A stretch of 64,000 nt of DNA, from the NCBI GenBank assembly GCA_025267735.1, contig CM046307.1:7508258-7572257 (forward strand), written 5' to 3'. Below the pieces are notes generated by a model. That model was not told the origin of the DNA. It did not search any database and saw nothing but the letters and a program-made list of their open reading frames with translations. Positions within the stretch are counted from its first letter, which is position 1. Each line of letters starts with the position of its first letter. Below, in pieces: positions 50,236 through 62,543 of this stretch. The position numbers and the translations under genes were made by a program. Source of the DNA: Mactra quadrangularis (taxonomy: Eukaryota > Mollusca > Bivalvia > Venerida > Mactridae).

Positions 50236-51859
50236 ATGACGTTACAAATACAGGACAATCTAGTCACAACTTTCGTGAAAAGACTTCATCGTACCATTGA
50301 AGCGTTAGACATATCATCGAGTTTCTTCTGTCAGAGACTCTGTTGGTATGATTTCCAGTTACCTAGTGAGTGGACGGTAGTGTACCACGATAGTGTTATA
50401 AATGTTGTTGTTCAAGAATATCAAAAGTAAGTGTTTTTATAAATATACGTTGATAAATAGATCGCTTTGTGCCTTTCAAGATGTTTCAAAACGTGAAAGC
50501 AATTCATTCCATTAAATCGATTAATTTTATAAACTATAACTGACATGATCAAAATAATGGAATAATATGCGATAAAATGTGTTAATCAATGCAAAAATAG
50601 TAGACGAAGATTTAAAATTGATACATTTATCATAGACCGACAAGCTTTCACATCCTTCATATTCAGTTATTTTTCTGTGTTGCATGTCAAAACATCTGTC
50701 AACATCTGCAATGTACAACCTTTCTCCTTGAGCACTTATGATTTGAAATTTTATCAATTTGTCACTTTGCCGTCAGTTACAGAATAATTCAAATTTAGTG
50801 TGTACTCTATCAACTCTGTATTCACATGAGACCATCTCTTTATCTAAAACCATTAAACATGCGCTTAATGTATTTTACATAACTGAATTAAAGAAACAAT
50901 TGTAAATTATGGTCGGTGTTTATCCGTAAAGTAGTACACACTATGTAATTCGCATTTGAAGCAGTCTTAGTATAGTGCAGTCGTACTGTAGTCGTATTTA
51001 TTCGAACAACAGTCGATTGACATTCTTGAGAATGTATTATATTGTATGATATTTAACAAGGAATAACTGTAAATAGTACATTTCTTATCTAAATTTTCAA
51101 AGTTTCGGATAATTATTTGTATGCAGACAGAGCCACATCATTCAATACAGTACGTATTTTATTGAAATTTGGCATTGAAGCACATACACCACTATTATTC
51201 GAATAATATGAAATTCTTGATCGTTAATCGTTTGTAAGTGGTTTGATATCTTAACCTCATATTGACTTCGCACGAAATACACTAAAATACTAACCATATT
51301 AAAACGTTTATTTACTTGTGAAAGGGGTACTGCTGTAGTAAGACCCTGAGCATTTCGTAAAATACGATGAGTTCCTTCAGGATTTGTCAAAAGTCAATCT
51401 GATAGTTCTTGATAATTTTCTTAAAATTCTAACCAAAATAAGAGAATAACTAATATTTAAAACGATGAAAATATTTTACTTCGAACACTTGCGCACAAAG
51501 CAATAATGGTTCATATAAACAAGTTCAAGAAAAAATGTTATCAAACAAACACGATTCTTTTTTTAAATTTGTTTAATTTATACTTTTATAAGTGTAAGTT
51601 TAAATACTTTTATATTTTGACCACCGTCTAGCACCAGCCACTCGAAGATTCCAACTATTATAAGGAACGATATTTGAAATTTTGTGTCCTCCTTGTGTAT
51701 TTTCCCAGGCACGGTACTTATTTCATCCCGATTGATCTGGCTCACTTTGAAAGTAAAACTGACGTTACTTCACTGCTAAACGCTAGCATAAATTGGGTCA
51801 AGAATTCATGTCAAATCCAATGCAAGAATAAAATTCAGCGTGATTTTATTATTCAATAG
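50236..51859 (+). CDS. Candidate two-exon gene of unknown function, copy B (113 aa)
   Basis: Predicted CDS joins 50236-50426 and 51709-51859. Donor AA|GTAAGT and acceptor TTTTCCCAG| join in phase 2 to give one 113-residue frame. An in-frame TAA at about 50,206 precedes the ATG, and a possible upstream acceptor (GTGTTTTTTAG) would put the ATG in an internal exon. The product is small and polar, with no signal peptide or membrane segment; typical stretches are TFVKRLHRTIEALD, WYDFQLPSEW and HGTYFIPIDLAHF. I recognise no family. The same structure is intact in copy C. Against a real gene: the 11 differences from C are 9 amino-acid changing and 2 silent, arm A is broken, and an AATAAA lies within exon 2. 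It could be a young fast-evolving gene, a fragment of a larger gene, or chance. Confidence 0.35.
51306..51390 (-). other. Possible antisense exon-like frame, copy B
   Basis: The minus strand reads TNPEGTHRILRNAQGLTTAV then PLSQ, before a GTAAAT donor-like site, with a CAG upstream at about 51,405. The composition looks protein-like, but I identify no family and no partner exon. Copy C has the same frame (58,236-58,320) with one residue change. Confidence 0.15.
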
Positions 51860-54800
51860 ATTTTGAAGTTAAAACATCTGATACGGTTGTTTAAGTTTAA
51901 GAGAGAGTTCGTCGTCGAATTCCAAAATCAACTCGATGGCATTGGTAAACATTATTATCTTTATACTTCTTCTTTACATGTTGACTAATATATACTAATT
52001 TTTATAGCTCGACTGTGAAACAAGTTTAAACAACTTGGATTTATCAATGTCGATTCGACGTTCTAGTTTCCTAGTATTGAGCTTGCAGTATAAAGTTTTA
52101 GCTCAAGGAAACAATGAGTATTGATCCTATTGATATTATGTAAAACAGCTAGAGTAAATAATCTTCAGATAACTACTCTAATATCAAATACAATTAAAGA
52201 CAGGGAAACATGAATATATCTGATATAAAATATACCAACTGGCGTCTAATCACGCTATGATCTCTTCAATTGTTCATCATAACATTAATGTTTTGCTCTA
52301 CAAATATTAATAATAAACGGTTTTATGGCTCTATAAATAATAATTGGTTGAAAAGGATTTACTTTCAACGACGTATACCTCTTTAGTAGGCAATTTAAAT
52401 GAAAGAAAATCGCCTAGTATACGAATATATACATCTTACGGCCCCGTTAGAGACGAAAACTTAAAAACGCATAGCGAAAAGACATTGCGAACAGAAATAG
52501 AGCCAACGAAACTGAAAATTTAAATATGATTTCCAAGTCATCAAGCGTAAGGCCGAAACTAACTTAATTGGTTAGTTGTCGTCTTTTCTCGCGCTAAACG
52601 GGCAAACTTTATAACATTTCGACCTCTTTTTAAAAAAATCAACTAGTAAAATAAGAAACTTTCTTTTTTGCACGGCGGTTCTAAACATATCCTAATATTG
52701 ATGAAATATCTTAGTTCTTTTATATCCGCTTTGGTAAAAACAACCTCTTAGACACTAATGGTAAAACCATGTTTAATCAACCTGCGATGTTATGTTGACA
52801 AATCCACGACATGTGACATTAATGTGGTTTTGACGTCACATAAATATCCGTACAAATGCTCGTGTGGATTGTTTTATAACTAATATTATAAGATTGATAG
52901 GGAATGTATTGTTAATGGTAGAGAAACGTATAAGATTATATACTAGGGCAATGACAGTTTCCGTTCAATTGAATTTGATTGAACAACTACGGTCAATAAT
53001 GCTAGCCACAATCAGGAAGTTTGTCTAATTTCTTTAAAGTTCTACGTACAATCAGAAGTCGTGGTAAAATTAATTAAATAGGTTACAGTAGTTAAACTCG
53101 ATATTCCCCAACATCTTCATCAAAACATAACGCAAAGTTGATGGTGCACTTATATAGAATCTGATGGCCGCAATTAGATTAATTTTTGATTAATTAAGAT
53201 ATGCATGTGATGCACATAGTCCTATAGAAAATGCTGTATAACAACTTCACCTTCAAAATATGATGTTAAATATAACATGTTAAATAGTTAATAGATTGAA
53301 GATAAGCTTATATATGAAGCTTTAAATCTGTAATATTTAATGGACATTCCATGTTTATTAAGGTGGTTCTCTGAATAGAGATTGTGAATTTGATGCTTTT
53401 ATTTGGGGTATCATTGTTAAATGAAAAAACGCATTTGAATAAAAAGAATCTAAGATATTCGAGCATAAGAGTACAGAAATAAAAAGACGATTTAAAACCA
53501 CTATCAACAAATAGATTTTGTACATTCATAAAAAATACGCTAATTTCTAACCACTGGCAATAATTCAAAATGTCTTCTATAAATTCGTTTATGTAAAGTG
53601 CTTATGGTGTTTATTAAAAGCTAATTTAATGAACATTGGCCTCTTGTGTCTCGTTTGTTTGAATTACATAACCTTAATTTAAATTCATCTTGCCAATAGC
53701 AGTACACGTGCTTAAGACGTTAAAATGAGATTTAAATATTGCTGAATAAGCACTTTGACATTTTTATCATCCAGTTTCAATGATAGAGTTGTTTTAAATG
53801 TAAGTCATATGGTGCATTTAAGTGAATAGAACTGTCCAGATGATTCTTAAAGTTTAGTTTATTGATGGCAGACTGTACGTCCATTTAAGTTGTTTGTAAG
53901 TGATAAAAATTGGTTCATCTATGCAGATTTCACAGTTTATGCTTGACAAGTCTGTATGAAACCCAGATAGATTGTATCTCAAGTTCTTATTGTTTTCTGA
54001 TACGACAAAGTAAAGAAAATAATGAATAATAAAATATAGTATTATAATACGTTTTTGTCACAAATGTAACAATGAATTGAAAATAACTAGAAAGCATAGT
54101 ATAGTCCGCAGTCCATTCAGGTTATGTAAAAGAATATCCAGTATTTACCTAAAGTGGGATTTTCTATGTCCACTCTGTTTTGAAACGTTCAGGCATTCGA
54201 TAAAAAGTGTTAACAATTTAATTGTAAATGGATATTTCGACTTTTTTTACTTTTTAGATTTGGTAGAAAAAAAAACAATTGACAGTTTTTAAAAAATTGT
54301 GCGAATAAACGACAAGTATGCATTTTATCAATTCATTGATTGGTATTATTCTAAATTTCTTCATTGTGCTTTTAAGGTCTCCGGTCCACGCAAAACATAT
54401 AGACAAATTGCAAATACAACTGTCTTGCAATTGAGTAGTTATTACAACGTAAATAAACAGGATATTGGCTGTTCGCAATCAGAATAAATCAGTTTATTTT
54501 TAATTTCTCAATGCCATTCTAAAATGGTGTTGAAGTTAGATTGAAGATGATCTGACAGAAGTCTTAAATTAAATATCAAATTAACATTGATATCCGGTTT
54601 GAAACCATCTATATATCTATATGTTTTTTCGTTGACTAAACTGCTTTGGTCTTTCATTATTCTTGCTGTTAGTATGGCAAAAATGTAATCTGTAAGACCT
54701 TTTGATAATTCAGACAAAATAAAAAACAAACAGTTCCACAACATCTTTTAAGTTAATGAAAATTTATTCCAGCTCACAAATAAACACAAGTGATAATTAA

Positions 54801-55547
54801 ATTAATTTTCTTATACTCAAGAATTGAGAAAAAATCGCAAATTTCGATCCTAGCACGGAACAGTATATCTAAGCGGAAAGATAAAAACTGTTTTTACGAA
54901 CAATCGTCAAACTATGATTTACCTCCTACGATGTTTATGCTAAACTAATCCTTGACTCTCTCTAAATATCAATTTATCATTTTAGTCGGTCATAAACAGT
55001 CATTGTCACGAAATTGTTACAGCGCCCGAAGAGCAACTCTTAAAATTGAAAAGTGATAATGTTTCTGAATGTCAAACTAAAACAAATTCTAGACTGTCAT
55101 AGAGGTTGATTATTTAGCTGATACTGTCATTGTTTCAGGACAGGTTCATTATTCAAATAGGAGACATTGACGTGGTTGATACTGAGTCATCTTTTAAGTG
55201 AAAGGATTGTGTCTGGGCTATTACTCTGGATGCTTATCTTTTAAATACAATTACAAAATGATTTAACTACCACGATTAGTTTTAGAAAAAATACATCATT
55301 ACATCTATATTTTCTTGAATATATATTATAATCAGACTTGTGAAATAGCTTATTGTTAAACGAAGTAGATGGAAATGATTTTAATTGCGAAAATGTGATT
55401 TATTAGTACATTATGTTAGCAGCAAATTGCAATTACTCCGTCCTGCATATACGCATTTCATTCATATGTATGGTGTTAAAACAGGCAGTACAAGGTGACA
55501 AGTGTGACAAGAATTAATGTATCCTTTTAACCGGTGTTTATTGTTCG

Positions 55548-56590
55548 TGTAAACTTCCGACTTGAAATAATGTTTTGTATCTTGTATCTGAATTTTCTTT
55601 CTATTTTACTTTGTGTGGGATCTCTGGGCAACATATATTGATTTATATTTATCACACAAAGTGCAAAAGCTTTATAAAGTATATTTGACATTTACACGCT
55701 AACACAAAAAGCAAAACAATGACAAAATAATTTATAGTTTTGCTCATCGGTATGTCGACCACAGTTCCAAAACAATTGAGATAATGTCTATATTTACTGT
55801 ACTCGTGAATATTGGTCGGCAGATAGAAATGGTATTTAAAATTACTAAACATAGTGATTTAATTAATCATTATGAAAACATTAAGTGAAGATAATGAAGT
55901 ATTGCATAGAAACATAAGTTTTTATATGAGTTTTGTTTAAACAAGTATCTATCCAAAAATATATCATTTCATTTTCATCATACAGCAAACTCTGCATCTT
56001 CTCACAAAATTTCACGTCACTATTCTATGACCTTCATCATGTCACCCTAAAAAACTGCAGATAATTTAAATTTCTATATTTCCGTTTTGAAATATGATGT
56101 AACTGTCGCACTTTTTTTAAATTCCTTTTTATATTCTACTTAGTGGGCATGATTAGTCTTATTGCTATCATTAGCTGAAAGCTTAATGATGTTCAAATTT
56201 ACTTCCAACGTATGGATATATGGGGATATAAGGAACCATTTTAATAATTGTTAATCGATTTTCATCGAAAATATTTTTATGCAGAATTGTCCTTCTAAAG
56301 CAGGTATTGAAATGGATTTGACGATCTTGCCGTTTTTGTGAACGTGGTGACGATTTGAAAACCTCAACCGCTGAGCAGGCGTTAGATACCTTTTCTCTAT
56401 ATATACTATCATAAGAAATATTTGTGTCTGGCACCTGTGATCTAAAACTTATTTTGAAACATTCATTTGCTGCCTTTAATATTTTCAGAGTTGTTTATGG
56501 TGTAGACATATTAGTATGTATTTTTGTTATGCACTTATGTTCATATAATACATTTAACTAATATTTAAAAGTGTGTCTTGTACCACTCTA
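55548..56590. other. Spacer between copies B and C, left part
   Basis: AT-rich. No gene, RNA or repeat assigned. The ORFs at 55,652-55,852 and 56,183-56,434 (minus) are unassignable. Confidence 0.5.
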
Positions 56591-56910
56591 TCTAAGCCGC
56601 CCGGCTAGCTCAGTGTGTAGCAAGAAGTCTACTGATCGAGGGATTGTGGGTTCGATTCCCGGGCGGGACATTTTTTCGTAGAGCTTGGTCATGAAAAGAT
56701 TTTTCTACGGCCATTTTTCATCTTACCAATTATTCTTAATTATGTAGGGCAGTTGTCAGTCACTGACAAAAGTTTGTGCTTAGTAGTTTGTTAACAGCTA
56801 AATCCAGAGATTTAGTCTTTACAGGAACAGTGAGTAGCTTGGCTGACTGCCGTTATATGACCTATACAATGTGTTGCAAGAGCGTTAAACCCAACAAAAC
56901 AAACAAACAA
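56591..56910 (+). repeat. SINE type A, intact reference copy
   Basis: The best-preserved SINE in the window. The tRNA-like head has a perfect 7-bp acceptor pairing (CCGCCCG with CGGGCGG), A box TAGCTCAGTGTG and B box GGTTCGATTCC. The body holds GGGCAGTTGTCAGTCACTGA and the tail GCCGTTATATGACC...GCGTTAAACCCAAC with (CAAA)n. Flanked by 9-bp duplications ACCACTCTA (56,582-56,590 and 56,911-56,919). The well-kept pol III boxes suggest a recent insertion. Confidence 0.92.
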
Positions 56911-57020
56911 ACCACTCTAACTCGTTCTAGTATTGTACTGTAGTGTGACACTGTATGAATGATGCTACTTCAGAATATATTATGCACGTAGAAGAAGCGG
57001 TTGATGCCGAGCAAGTGATT

Positions 57021-60000
57021 GCTATAGTTTGTTAAGAACATTTAAAAATTGTATACATAACTTAACACATCCGATCAGATACTTAATGTGTTTTTTTAGT
57101 AAACCATTAATTTAAAAATTAATTTATAACAATACAAATGACGTTACAAATACAGAACAATCTAGTCACAACTTTCGTGAAAAGACTTCATCGTACCATT
57201 GAAGCGTTAGACATATCATCGACTTTCTTCTGTCAGAGGCTCTGTTGGTATGATTTCCAGTTACCTAGTGAGTGGGCGGTAGTGTACCACGATAGTGTTA
57301 TAAATGTAGTTGTTCAAGAATATCAAAAGTAAGTGTTTTTATAAATATACGTTGATTAATAGATCGTTTTTGTGCCTTTCAAGATGTTTCAAAACGTGAA
57401 AGCAATTCATTCCATTAAATCGATTAATTTTATAAACAATAAATGACATGATCAAAATAATGGAATAACATGCGATAAAATGTGTTAATCAATGCAAAAA
57501 TAGTAGACGAAGATTTAAAATTGATACATTTATCATAGACCGACAAGCTTTCACATCCTTCATATTCAGTTATTTTTCTGTGTTGCATGTCAAAACATCT
57601 GTCAACATCTGCAATGTACAACCTTTCTCCTTGAGCACTTATGATTTGAAATTTTATCACTTTGTCACTTTGCCGTCAGTTACAGAATAATTCAAATTTA
57701 GTGTGTACTCTATCAACTCTGTATTCACATGAGACCATCTCTTTATCTAAAACCATTAAACATGCGCTTAATGTATTTTACATAACTGAATTAAAGAAAC
57801 AATTGTAAATTATGGTCGGTGTTTATCCGTAGAGTAGTACACACTATGTAATTCGCTCTATTGATAATAAAAAGACACCAACGATTTGAAGCAGTCTTAG
57901 TATAGTGCAGTCGTACTGTAGTCGTATTTATTCGAACAACAGTCAATTGACATTCTTGAGAATGTATTATATTGTATGATATTTAACAAGGAATAACTGT
58001 AAATAGTACATTTCTTACCTAAATTTTCAAAGTTTTGGATAATAATTTGTATGCAGACAGAGCCACATCATTCAATACAGTACGTATTTTATTGAAATTT
58101 GGCATTGAAGCACATACACCACTATTATTCGAATAATATGAAATTCATGATCGTTAATCGATTGTAAGTGGTTTGATATCTTAACCTCATATTGACTACG
58201 CACGAAATACACTAAAATACTAACCATATTAAAACGTTTATTTACTTGTGAAAGGGGTACTGCTGTAGTAAGACCCTGAGCATTTCGTAAATTACGATGA
58301 GTTCCTTCAGGATTTGTCAAAAGTCAATCTGATAGTTCTTGATAATTTTCTTAAAATTCTAACCAAAATAAGAGAATAACTAATATTTAAAACGATGAAA
58401 ATATTTTACTTCGAACACTTGCGCAAAAAGCAATAATGGTTCATATAAACAAGTTCAAGAAAAAATGTTATCTAACAAACACGATTCTTTTTTTTAAATT
58501 TGTTTAATTTATACTTTTATAAGTGTAAGTTTAAATACTTTTATATTGTGACCACCGTCTAGCACCAGCCACTCGAAGATTCCAACTATTATAAGGAACG
58601 GTATTTTGAAATTATGTGTCCTCCTTGTGTATTTTCCAGGCACGGTACTTATTTAATCCCGATTGATCTGGCTCACTTTGAAAGTAAAACTGACGTTACT
58701 TCACTGCTAAACGCTAGCATAAATTGGGTCGAGAATTCATGTCAAATCCGATACAAGAATAAAATTCAGCTTGATTTTAATATTCAATAGATTTTGAACT
58801 TAAAACATCTGATACGGTTGTTTAAATTTAAGGGAGAGTTCATCGTCGAATTCCAAAATCAACTCGATGGCATTGGTAAACATTATTATCTTTATAATTC
58901 AGCTTTATATGTTGATTAATATATACTAACTTTTATAGCTCGACTGTGAAACAAGTTTAAACAACTTAGATTTATCAATTTCGATTTGACGTTCTTATCC
59001 CCTAGTACTGAGCTTGCAACATAAAGTTATAGTTCAAGGAAATAATGATTATTGATCCTATTGATATTATGTAAAACAGCTAGAGTAAATGATCTTCAGA
59101 TAACTACTCTAATATCAAATACAATTAAAGACAGGGAAACATGAATATATCTGATATAAAATATACCAACTGGCGTCTAATCACGCTATGATCTCTTCAA
59201 TTGTTCATCATAACATTAATGTTTTGCTCTACAAATATTAATAATAAACGGTTTTATGGCTCTATAAATAATAATTGGTTGAAAAGGATTTACTTTCAAC
59301 GACGTATACCTCTTTAGTAGGCAATTTAAATGAACGAAAATCGCCTAGTATACGAATATATACATCTCACGGCCCCGTTAGAGACGAAAACTTAAAAACG
59401 CATAGCGAAAAGACATTGCGAAAAGAAATAGAGCCAACGAAACTGAAAATTTAAATATGATTTCCAAGTCATCAAGCGTAAGGCCAAAACTAACTTAATT
59501 GGTTCGTTGTCGTCTTTTCTCGCGCTAAACGGGCAAACTTTATAACATTTCGACCTCTTTTTTAAAAAATCAACTAGTAAAATAAGAAACTTTCTTTTTT
59601 TGCACGGCGGTTCTAAACATATCCTAATATTGATGAAATATCTTAGTTCTTTTATATCCGCTTTGGTAAAAACAACCTCTTAGACACTAATGGTAAAACC
59701 ATGTTTAATCAACCTGCGATGTTATGTTGACAAATCCACGACATGTGACATTAATGTGGTTTTGACGTCACATAAATATCCGTACAAATGCTCGTGTGGA
59801 TTGTTTTATAACTAATATTATAAGATTGATAGGGAATGTATTGTTAATGGTAGCGAAACGTATAAGATTATATACTAGGGCAATGACAGTTTCCGTTCAA
59901 TTGAATTTGATTGAACAACTACGGTCAATAATGCTAGCCACAATCAGGAAGTTTGTCTAATTTCTTTAAATTTCTACAAACAATCAGAAGTCGTGGTAAA

Positions 60001-62543
60001 ATTAATTAAATAGGTTACAGTAGTTAAACTCGATATTCCCCAACATCTTCATCAAAACATAACGCAAAGTTGATGGTGCACTTAACATATAGAATCTGAT
60101 GGCCGCAATTAGAAATTTATCTAGTTAAGTCATTGGATGTCGGCTTCGGTGTTCTTTTCATTGCAGGTTTTGATTAATTAAGATATGCATGTGATGCAAA
60201 TAGTCCTATAGAAAATGCTGTATAACAACTTCACCTTCAAAATATGATGTTAAATATAACATGTTAAATAGTTAATAGATTGAAGATAAGCTTATATATG
60301 AAGCTTTAAATCTGTAGTATTTAATGGACATTCCAAGTTTACTAAGGTGGTTCTCTGAAAAGAGATTGTGAATTTGATGCTTTGGGGTATCATTGTTAAA
60401 TGAAAAAAACGCATTTGAATAAAAAGAATCTAAGATATTCGAGCATAAGAGTACATCAATAAAAAGACGATTTAAAACCACTATCAACAAATAGATTTTG
60501 TACATTCATAAAAAATAACCTAATTTCTAACCACTGGCAATAATTCAAAATGTCTTCTATAAATTCGTTTATGTAAAGTGCTTATGGTGTTTATTAAAAG
60601 CTAATTTAATCAACATTGGCCTCTTGTGTCTCGTTTGTTTCAATTACATAACCTTAATTTAAATTCATCTTGCCAATAGCATTACACGTGCCTAAGACGT
60701 TAAAATGAGATTTAAATATTGCTGAATAAGCACTTTGACATTTTTATCATCCAGTTTCAATGATAGAGTTGTTTTAAATGTAAGTCATTTGGTGCATTCA
60801 AGTGAATAGAACTGCCCAGATGATACTTAAAGTTTAGTTTATTGATGGCAGACTGTACATCCATTTAAGTTGTTTGTTAGTGATAAAAATTGGTTTATCC
60901 ATGCAGATTTCACAGTTTATGCTTGACGAGTCTGTATGAAACCCAGATAGATTGTATCTCAAGTTCTTATTGTTTTCTGATATGACAAAGTAAAGAAAAT
61001 AATGAATAATAAAATATAGTATTATAATACATTTTTGTAACAAATGCAACAATGAATTTGAAAATAACTAGAAAGAATTGCAAAGTGCGCGCAGTCCAAT
61101 CAGATTATGTGAAAGATTATCTAGTATTTACCAAAGTGGGATTTCTATGAATCATTTGTTTTAAAACGTTCTGGCATTCGATAAAAAGAGTTAACAGGAA
61201 TACAATTTAATTGTAAATGGACATTTCGATGACGTCTTAGATTTGGTAGAAAAAAACAACAAATTTAAAGTTTAGAAAATAGTGGAAATAAACGACAAGT
61301 AAGCATTTTATCAATTCATTGATTGGTATTATTCTAAATTTCTTCATCGTGCTTTTAAGGTCTCCGGTCCACGCAAAACATACAGACAAATCGCAAATAC
61401 AACTGTCTTGCAATTGAGTAGTTATTACAACATAAATAAACAGGATATTGGCTGTTCGCAATCAAAATAAATCAGTTTGTTTTAAATTTCTCAATGTCAT
61501 TCTAAAATGGTGTTGAAGTTAGATTGAAGATGATCTGCCAGAAGTCTTAAATTAATATAAATATCAAATTAACAATTGATATCCGGTTTGAAACCATCTA
61601 TATATCTATATGTTTTTTCGTTGACTAAACTGCTTTGGTCTTTCATTATTCTTGCTGTTAGTATGGCAAAAAATGTAATCTGTAAGACCTTTTGATAATT
61701 CAGACAAAATAAAAAACAAAACAGTTCCACAACCTCTTTTAAGTTAATGATAATTCATTCCAGCTCACAAATAAACACAAGTGATAATTAAATTAATTTT
61801 CTTATACTCAAGAATTGAGAAAAAAACGCAAAGCAAATTTCGATCCTAGTACGGAACAGTATATCTAAGCGGAAAGATAAAAACTGTTTTTACGAACAAT
61901 CGTCAAACTATGATTTACCTCCTACGATGTTTATGCTAAACTAATCATTGACTCTCTCTAAATATCAATTTATCATTTTAGTCGGTCATAAACAGTCATT
62001 GTCACGAAATTGTTACAGCGCCCGAAGAGCAACTCTTAAAATTGAAAAGTGATAATATTTCTGAATGTCAAACTAAAACAAATTCTAGACTGTCATAGAG
62101 GTTGATTATTTAGCTGATACTGTCATTGTTTCAGGACAGGTTCATTATTCAAATAGGAGACATTGACGTGGTTGATACTGAATAATCTTTTAAGTGAAAG
62201 GATTGTGTCCGGGCTATTACTCTGGTTGATTATATTTTAAATACAATTACAAAATGATTTACCTACTACGATTAGTTTTAGAAAAAATACATCATTACAT
62301 CTATATTTTCTTGAATATATATTATAATCAGACATGTGAAATAACTTATTGTTAAACGAAGTAGATGGAAATGATTTTAATTGCGAAAATGTGATTTATT
62401 AGTACATTATGTTAGCAGCAAATTGCAATTACTCCGTCCTGCATATACGCATTTCATTCATATGTATGGTGTTAAAACAGGCAGTACAAAGTGACAAGTG
62501 TGACAAGAATTAATGTATCCTTTTAACCGGTGTTTATTGTTCG
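57021..62543 (+). repeat. Direct duplication, copy C
   Basis: Nearly identical to 50,118-55,547 at an offset growing from 6903 to about 6996 through small indels. The right end coincides with the left end of the composite element at 62,544, so the original duplication may have extended beyond it. Confidence 0.95.
57138..58790 (+). CDS. Candidate two-exon gene of unknown function, copy C (113 aa)
   Basis: Predicted CDS joins 57138-57328 and 58640-58790, with the same donor, acceptor (ATTTTCCAG) and phase as copy B; the intron is 29 bp longer. The frame is open throughout. Changes from B are Asp to Asn, Ser to Thr and Thr to Ala in exon 1, and Phe to Leu, Lys to Glu, Gln to Arg, Cys to Tyr, Arg to Leu and Ile to Asn in exon 2. 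That is a high share of replacements for a constrained protein. No family recognised, and no signal peptide or membrane segment. Whether it is expressed cannot be judged from sequence. Confidence 0.35.

Larger units (their letters stand above)
47750..55330 (+). repeat. Arm B: right arm of the inverted duplication
   Basis: Homologous in inverse orientation to arm A (37,975-44,240). It is longer because of later insertions (47,931-48,108 and 48,665-49,233) and because arm A has lost DNA matching about 50,450-52,150. From 50,118 on it is also the template of direct copy C. Confidence 0.85.
50118..55547 (+). repeat. Direct duplication, copy B
   Basis: Begins GCTATAGTTTGT and ends TTTATTGTTCG. 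Nearly identical to 57,021-62,543, with a few small indels, for example a 27-bp segment at about 57,856-57,882 present only in C. Confidence 0.95.

Noticed and set aside
56597..56668. Apparent tRNA gene
   Set aside because: Good A and B boxes and acceptor stem, but it is continuous with a SINE body and tail and flanked by a 9-bp target duplication, so it is the SINE head.
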